This document shows, piece by piece, positions 62,833-64,000 of a stretch of DNA of 64,000 nt. The notes below the pieces were generated by a model. That model saw only the letters and a list, made by a program, of their open reading frames with translations. It did no database searches and had not been told where the DNA came from. The stretch lies in the NCBI GenBank assembly GCA_963281155.1, contig CAUJLY010000002.1:5270001-5334000 (forward strand), read 5' to 3'. This DNA is from Rhabditophanes sp. KR3021. Its lineage: Eukaryota; Nematoda; Chromadorea; Rhabditida; Alloionematidae. How positions within the stretch are numbered: position 1 is the stretch's first letter; every line of letters begins with the position of its first letter. The translations under genes were made by a program, and so were the position numbers.

Positions 62833-63754
62833 TTTTTGTTAACCTAAAACAATTCAATTTAATGGTCAAATAAATGCGAATAGTGGGGTATGCAACTGTA
62901 ATACAACGAACTAAAAGCAATAATACCGAACGACATGTAATTGTTTAAAAAGGGTAATGCACAAATTGCATTTAAAATGTTCGTTTAAACATGCTGAAAT
63001 CAATGAAAAAGCCAAAAATAAGTAAATTAGGTGACTAGATCGTGTCACTAAATCCGTTTGATGACATACAGCTTGCCAGCCAACATGTCGCGCCAACTTA
63101 AATTAAGTCAACGATGTTCCAACCACTTACACCATTGTCAACCTTGTTATGCCTAGGTCAGCCCCGGCAAAAGAGTCCTTTTTGATCTTTAACCACAAAA
63201 TAAAGTCTCCTCTCACTAGTGAATTTTATTGAGTTAGTACATCTCCCAATCGACAGTAAATTATTGCACTTTAACAAAATCAGTATTTACTGGACATTTA
63301 TATTTGATCGTATAAGACAATTAGTGCATGTGTTTTAATAATATAAGAGGACTCTAATAAAATAATTAAATATGTAGTTAAAAAATAAGTTTGGCATCGT
63401 TTTTGAGAGCCAATAATAAGTCATGTGTAGTAATCAAAAAATAAATAAAAAAGCTAGTGTTGTTATTAACGGGGACATGAGTGTGGTGAAGGATTAGAAT
63501 CCTAAATATTTTTGTGTAAAGTGTGTCTGATATGTGGAGTAAACGTATGGTCTGAACAGGAGGAAAGTAATGAAATGATGATTTGTCAAAATACTCGAAC
63601 TTTTCATCATTTATTAGACATGCATACAATTATATGATCTCAGCTAATGAATTGTAACCATTTATCAGGCTTCTCTTAAAGTATTTATATGATGAGTTAA
63701 CTAGAATAAAGTTTTTATTAATAAATACAATTATTTTTCCACGTAGTGGGTAAT
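62833..63754. promoter_or_regulatory. Spacer upstream of MgcRacGAP
   Basis: 0.9 kb between the RACGAP1 start and the 3' end of the next minus-strand gene. Frames at 62911-63096 and 63378-63629 are not supported by splice sites or content. AATAAA on the minus strand (TTTATT near 63716) can end the distal gene. Confidence 0.3.
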
Positions 63755-64000
63755 TTAAGCCGTACGATGTTTAAAAATACAATATCTTGGTTCCTTTTCC
63801 AAACCTAAAGGAGATGATTTCATTTCTTCAGAAGTAAATAGAAATCTTTGGAAAATAGCGCGTAAAGTATGCTAAAAAGAATTATTAATAAAAACACACC
63901 ATTTATGTTACCTTATATTTAATAAACTGTGCCACAAAAGGATACATTTCATAATTGTTAGTATCTTCATCGGGAAAATCTTTTTCCAGTAAGGATGAAC
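63755..64000 (-). CDS. 3' end of an unidentified gene
   Basis: Exons 63912-64000 (open at the window edge) and 63755-63871 join across a 40-bp GTAACA..TTTTTAG intron. They encode about 68 residues, including LLEKDFPDEDTNNYEMYPFV, FIKYKHTLRAIFQRFLFTSE and a final RYCIFKHRTA. No domain is recognisable from this fragment; most of the gene lies beyond 64000. Confidence 0.6.

Noticed and set aside
1..64000. CRISPR arrays, bacterial operons or rRNA genes
   Set aside because: No spaced palindromic repeats or rRNA-like sequence; spliceosomal introns and AATAAA signals show eukaryotic nuclear DNA.

Overview
This is nuclear DNA of a small, compact animal genome. It is AT-rich, most introns are about 40-60 bp with GT..AG ends, genes sit on both strands a few hundred bases apart, and the proteins are metazoan (CNK scaffold, SF3B1, DEPDC5, CDC14, MFSD6, MgcRacGAP, metaxin-2, CPSF1, plus mucin-like and TIL-type cysteine-rich secreted proteins). 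Several start codons lie 0-5 nt after a perfect 3' splice-site motif, and same-strand genes follow one another at 100-200 bp. This suggests spliced-leader trans-splicing and operons, as in nematodes, rotifers, orthonectids or appendicularians. I cannot fix the phylum from the sequence alone.

Layout. 1-942 (-) 3'-truncated CNK; 1362-5106 (+) SF3B1; 5370-12773 (+) DEPDC5/Iml1; 12858-13470 (-) small secreted membrane protein; 13643-15076 (-) GPN3; 15993-17501 (+) CDC14; 18061-19883 (-) overlapping zinc-cluster and Myb/SANT-like frames; about 19.9-27.6 kb gene-poor apart from NDUFAF2 (-); 27615-30753 (+) MFSD6-like transporter; 30886-32808 (-) mucin/EGF/CUB protein; 33301-41104 (+) dense run IBA57, TCF25, POLD2, DDX51, MTX2; 41217-44497 (-) an unknown gene and a DNAJB chaperone; 45387-48554 (+) unknown, FEN1, coiled-coil; 48644-50557 (-) mini secreted peptide, TIL protein, membrane protein; 50802-56846 (+) CPSF1; 57.0-59.0 kb small uncertain genes; 60073-60594 (+) SNX3; 60904-62832 (-) MgcRacGAP; 63755-64000 (-) 3' end of another gene. 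Most are housekeeping genes (splicing, 3'-end processing, replication/repair, ribosome assembly, mitochondria, TORC1 signalling, cytokinesis) with no single shared pathway.

The unusual part is a second class of introns. Against the 40-60 bp background, DEPDC5, GPN3, MFSD6, DNAJB and CPSF1 carry introns of 0.4-1.3 kb. Two hold decayed nuclease genes antisense to the host: a zinc-ribbon PD-(D/E)XK endonuclease in DEPDC5 and a GIY-YIG-like protein in MFSD6. Others hold unrecognised decayed coding sequence. In MFSD6 the last 15 exon bases are repeated exactly as the last 15 intron bases, so the 3' splice site looks like a target-site duplication. Two other long introns (GPN3, DNAJB) preserve the reading frame only if the 5' splice site is GG instead of GT. 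My leading hypothesis is that mobile elements carrying endonuclease genes have generated new spliceosomal introns here (introner-like insertions).
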